A stretch of 13,433 nucleotides of DNA from CAYLXU01 sp964388055 (GTDB taxonomy: Bacteria; Patescibacteriota; Minisyncoccia; UBA6257; JACRHW01). Positions 11,494-13,433 of this stretch are shown one piece after another; positions within the stretch are counted from its first letter, which is position 1; every line of letters starts with the position of its first letter. The notes beneath the pieces are model-generated. The model was given only the letters and a program-made list of their open reading frames with translations, made no database searches and had not been told where the DNA came from. Where the stretch lies: NCBI GenBank assembly GCA_964388055.1, contig CAYLXU010000020.1, forward strand, positions 1-13,433, read 5' to 3'. The position numbers and the translations under genes were made by a program.

Positions 11494-12573
11494 TTATGCA
11501 AAGAGAAGAAATCCAATCAGGACAAGAATAAGCCCAGAAAGCGCCATAATGGCGATAGAAAGAAACACCTGAAGCGAAGAAGTCTTTCTCTTTTTACGCA
11601 CCACGTCCGCAGTTACGCGACGCAACTCTTTGCGCACATACCATCGTGCACCTCCAAAAATGATACCAAGAAATGCGAGGATGGACCCAACAACTATAAG
11701 CGTAAGTTTCATGGGAAGTACCCAAAACGTTACACTCCCCGCAAGCGTACGCTTTCCAGTTTCTCCATATTGAACACCTAGAAGAGCCTTATACTTCCCA
11801 AGCACAAGCCCTTCGCCACGCCACTCTGTGATATATTCACGGATATGCTGAGGAAGTACGACCCCTCCCCGCTCGTTTACGGTAAGTGTCGCAATCTTTT
11901 TTCCAAACATATCAAAGATTTCTATAACCCCCACCGGACGCTCCACAATATTCCCCTTGTTCTCAAGGCGCGTCGAGAAAATAACGTTCGGACTCCCATA
12001 AAAAACCTTATCGGTACTAAACTCATAAAGATCAACCCGTTCCTCTACTTCACCCGCAACACGAAAACTGAGAATACTTGAAGTATCATACCCAATTCCA
12101 AACCCTGACCCCTCCTTTGGTTCCTCTGTATATGTAGAAAATACCACCATTCCCAACCGAGCCCCAGGATTAATGTCTTTTGGAACTCTTATGTCCAACA
12201 CCACCCCCCTACTCTCTCCAGGTTGAAGTGTGATTGATTTGTCGCGAGGGATCACCCACTCTTTCACACTAAAAGGGATCTCCTCCTCATCAGGACGAGC
12301 AAACTCGAGCCGACCATTCACCGCCGCGCCACGAATGTCCACAATTCGTGGATAATACGTCATTGGTGTCGGAAATTTATTGGTAACAGAGATAATTTCA
12401 ACAAACGAAGTACCGGGAACAATTGTTTTCTCAATAATCGCTGGGGAAACAGATACCTGGACCGCTTCTTGAGCAAGGGCACTAGAAAGGAGAAAGGAGA
12501 AAGTAGAAAGTAGAAGAACCGAAAATAAAAAAATACTTTTTTTCATTCCCAAAAAAGAATTGTGCGTGTTCAT
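11494..12573 (-). CDS. DUF916/WxL-interacting-like membrane protein, 359 aa
   Basis: A signal peptide ending ALA-QEA (about residue 35), then two Ig-like beta domains: the first with VSVSPAIIEKTIVPGTS, the PMTYYPRI strand, LQPGESRGVVLDIRVPKDINPGARLGMVV, the second with ENKGNIVERPVGVIEIFDMFGKKIA. It ends in a TM (about 286-308), a very basic cytosolic segment (YVRKELRRVTADVVRKKRK) and a final TM (about 333-358). This plan resembles DUF916-type proteins, which in Firmicutes bind WxL-domain surface proteins and peptidoglycan; the match is by pattern only. The ATG at 12573 or the one at 12546 (MKKSIFLFS) may be the start; neither has a clear Shine-Dalgarno. It is the first gene of the surface operon, behind tandem promoters. 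Its signal-peptide core is written in heptad repeats. Confidence 0.8.
   Translation of the reverse strand: MNTHNSFLGMKKSIFLFSVLLLSTFSFLLSSALAQEAVQVSVSPAIIEKTIVPGTSFVEIISVTNKFPTPMTYYPRIVDIRGAAVNGRLEFARPDEEEIPFSVKEWVIPRDKSITLQPGESRGVVLDIRVPKDINPGARLGMVVFSTYTEEPKEGSGFGIGYDTSSILSFRVAGEVEERVDLYEFSTDKVFYGSPNVIFSTRLENKGNIVERPVGVIEIFDMFGKKIATLTVNERGGVVLPQHIREYITEWRGEGLVLGKYKALLGVQYGETGKRTLAGSVTFWVLPMKLTLIVVGSILAFLGIIFGGARWYVRKELRRVTADVVRKKRKTSSLQVFLSIAIMALSGLILVLIGFLLFA
12484..12518. repeat. AGAAAGG/AGAAAGT heptads in a signal-peptide coding region
   Basis: Five 7-nt units on the + strand: AGAAAGG twice, AGAAAGT twice, AGAAGAA. On the minus strand they encode LLLSTFSFLLSS, the core of the DUF916-like protein's signal peptide. 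This is the third instance of the same device in the operon. Confidence 0.75.
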
Positions 12574-12607
12574 ATGTTTTTAAGTCTTCTGGATTCTCAA
12601 CCAATAG

Positions 12608-12697
12608 AGAATAGCAAGAAAACGCATTTGTTTCCTAAAACCAACTTAAAGTTCTTTGTATATATTTAGTATAGCAAGGATCGTGCACGCGCCACAA
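12608..12697 (-). promoter_or_regulatory. Tandem extended -10 promoters of the surface operon
   Basis: Two matches to CTTGCTAT-n-CT on the minus strand: TGCTATACT (12668-12676) and TGCTATTCT (12608-12616). The first has a weak -35, TTGTGG (12692-12697), at 18 nt. Both lie between the terminator at 12710-12738 and the first gene of the operon. The leader would be about 30-90 nt. Nothing else is supported in 12574-12755. Confidence 0.5.
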
Positions 12698-12709
12698 GAG
12701 AAAACTATC

Positions 12710-12738
12710 AAAAAACACCCCGTTGTGGGGTGTTTTTT
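12710..12738. terminator. Strong terminator of the right-edge surface protein gene
   Basis: CACCCC (12716-12721) pairs with GGGGTG (12727-12732), extended by A and T runs into a near-symmetrical hairpin (12710-12738). It lies 18 bases past the stop at 12756 and separates that gene from the surface operon. It would work in both directions. Confidence 0.9.
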
Positions 12739-12755
12739 GCATCTAAGCTTTTTGC

Positions 12756-13433
12756 TTAAAATGTCGGCACAATCGTATACACAAGAGTGGTAGAATAATC
12801 ATTTGCAGCCTCCTGAAGTGCAGTAATTTCAACACGCACTGCAACCTTAGTTGTACCAGAAGCAGTACCGTCAGTTGGACCACCGTGCGCAAATACAGCA
12901 CGTCCTGGGGCAATTTCATTCAAGTCTCCAGCAAATTTAGAGCTCCTAAAATTGAGACCACTTCCAGGACCATCGTACAAACCACGCTCTGCACCATTAT
13001 TAATATCATCAAGATCAGTATCGCCTGAGGTAATTCCAAAATGTCCCCACGTTGAAGCATCGGCAATTGCACCAGTAGGGGATGCCCATGCCTCCGGAGT
13101 CCCAACAGCATTTCCATCCTTAAACCAATCAATTACAGCACCACTATCATACGGATTTGCGTCGTCGTTTGCCCCACCATTTCCAGTACTTACAAGCGCT
13201 TGGGCGCTACCCGTGTCAGTATTGATAGTCCTTGCATATACCGCAAACCCATGGTTTGCGTTGGTACTCACAGTAAGAGTGTGTCCCATGGTCTGTGCAG
13301 ACGCTGCAACAAGAGATCCAAACGCCATCGTTGTTGCGGTACTTGTTGCGTTCGTGCTAATACCGTTTCCAATGGCTGTACCAGCATTTACCGCAGCTAC
13401 GGTAAAGGTCAGAGTAGAGGAAACGGTAGCCGT
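12756..13433 (-). CDS. Partial secreted surface protein, Thr/Ala/Gly/Asp-rich
   Basis: The frame stays open to the right edge, so the N-terminus, with any signal peptide, is outside; 225 residues are visible. It is low in Lys and has no Cys, rich in Thr, Ala, Gly, Asp and Asn, as in S-layer or other abundant surface proteins. It begins in Thr/Ser/Ala-rich strands (TATVSSTLTFTVAAVNAGTA), has QTMGHTLTVSTNANHGFAVYA, three Trp-containing segments (VIDWFKDG, EAWASP, STWGHFGIT) and an Asp-rich loop GDTDLDDINNG. It ends ANDYSTTLVYTIVPTF, the kind of final beta strand seen in WxL- or camelysin-like secreted beta-sandwich proteins, a weak resemblance. There is no C-terminal anchor, so it is presumably held by other proteins, possibly the DUF916-like one next door (inference). 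A strong terminator follows it. Confidence 0.75.
   Translation of the reverse strand, partial: TATVSSTLTFTVAAVNAGTAIGNGISTNATSTATTMAFGSLVAASAQTMGHTLTVSTNANHGFAVYARTINTDTGSAQALVSTGNGGANDDANPYDSGAVIDWFKDGNAVGTPEAWASPTGAIADASTWGHFGITSGDTDLDDINNGAERGLYDGPGSGLNFRSSKFAGDLNEIAPGRAVFAHGGPTDGTASGTTKVAVRVEITALQEAANDYSTTLVYTIVPTF

Noticed and set aside
12920..13132. 70-codon minus-strand frame with Met/Leu-rich product
   Set aside because: It is an out-of-frame reading of the surface protein gene, whose own frame continues unbroken to the window edge.

Overview
The window most resembles a genome fragment of a Patescibacteria/CPR bacterium, probably of the Parcubacteria type. This is an inference from gene style, not a database match. 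The pointers are single-membrane surface proteins with C-terminal membrane anchors, cohesin- and dockerin-like modules, an S23-type four-helix-bundle gene, tRNAs without encoded CCA, many short genes each with its own hairpin terminator, weak use of Shine-Dalgarno sequences and AT-leaning composition. The first ~300 bases are very different: a GC-rich, Arg/Ala/Lys-rich partial gene on the + strand. They are either foreign DNA or an assembly join.

Layout. Bases 1-349 hold the 3' end of the GC-rich gene and two terminators that meet tail to tail. Bases 359-5820 are a run of minus-strand, mostly monocistronic small genes: a PAS-domain sensor, a two-gene cassette of small proteins, an unknown 181-aa protein, a membrane-anchored protein with a degenerate LytM/M23-like domain, a 91-aa unknown, a two-TM protein, a 35-aa one-TM protein, a tandem pair of related single-TM proteins and a Nudix hydrolase. 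Several are insulated by GC-hairpin terminators, and several starts sit directly behind an extended -10 promoter, which suggests leaderless messages. Bases 5881-6254 carry tRNA-His and tRNA-Arg (minus) divergent from tRNA-Pro (plus), with promoters between them.

Bases 6318-12573 look like one minus-strand surface operon. It is read in the order: DUF916-like membrane protein, TM/coiled-coil/TM protein, secreted dockerin protein, S23 four-helix-bundle protein, two membrane-anchored cohesin proteins, then an ATP-cone/Mrr-like nuclease-fold protein. Junctions are tight (TAAATG, ATGA, 8-nt overlap, 11-nt gap) except around the dockerin and S23 genes, where the gaps are filled by heptanucleotide repeats. 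Upstream of this operon, ending at 12756, is the 3' part of a large Thr/Ala/Gly/Asp-rich secreted surface protein that runs off the window.

How the genes fit together: the two cohesin proteins, each with a C-terminal TM and basic tail, could hold the secreted dockerin protein on the cell surface by a calcium-dependent cohesin-dockerin contact. The DUF916-like protein may bind another surface layer protein, possibly the one at the right edge. The most unusual feature is that signal-peptide hydrophobic cores in three genes of this operon are written in tandem 7-nt repeats of the AAAATAG type. Related repeats, inverted, flank the S23 gene, and another heptad inverted repeat fills the gap directly before the dockerin start codon.
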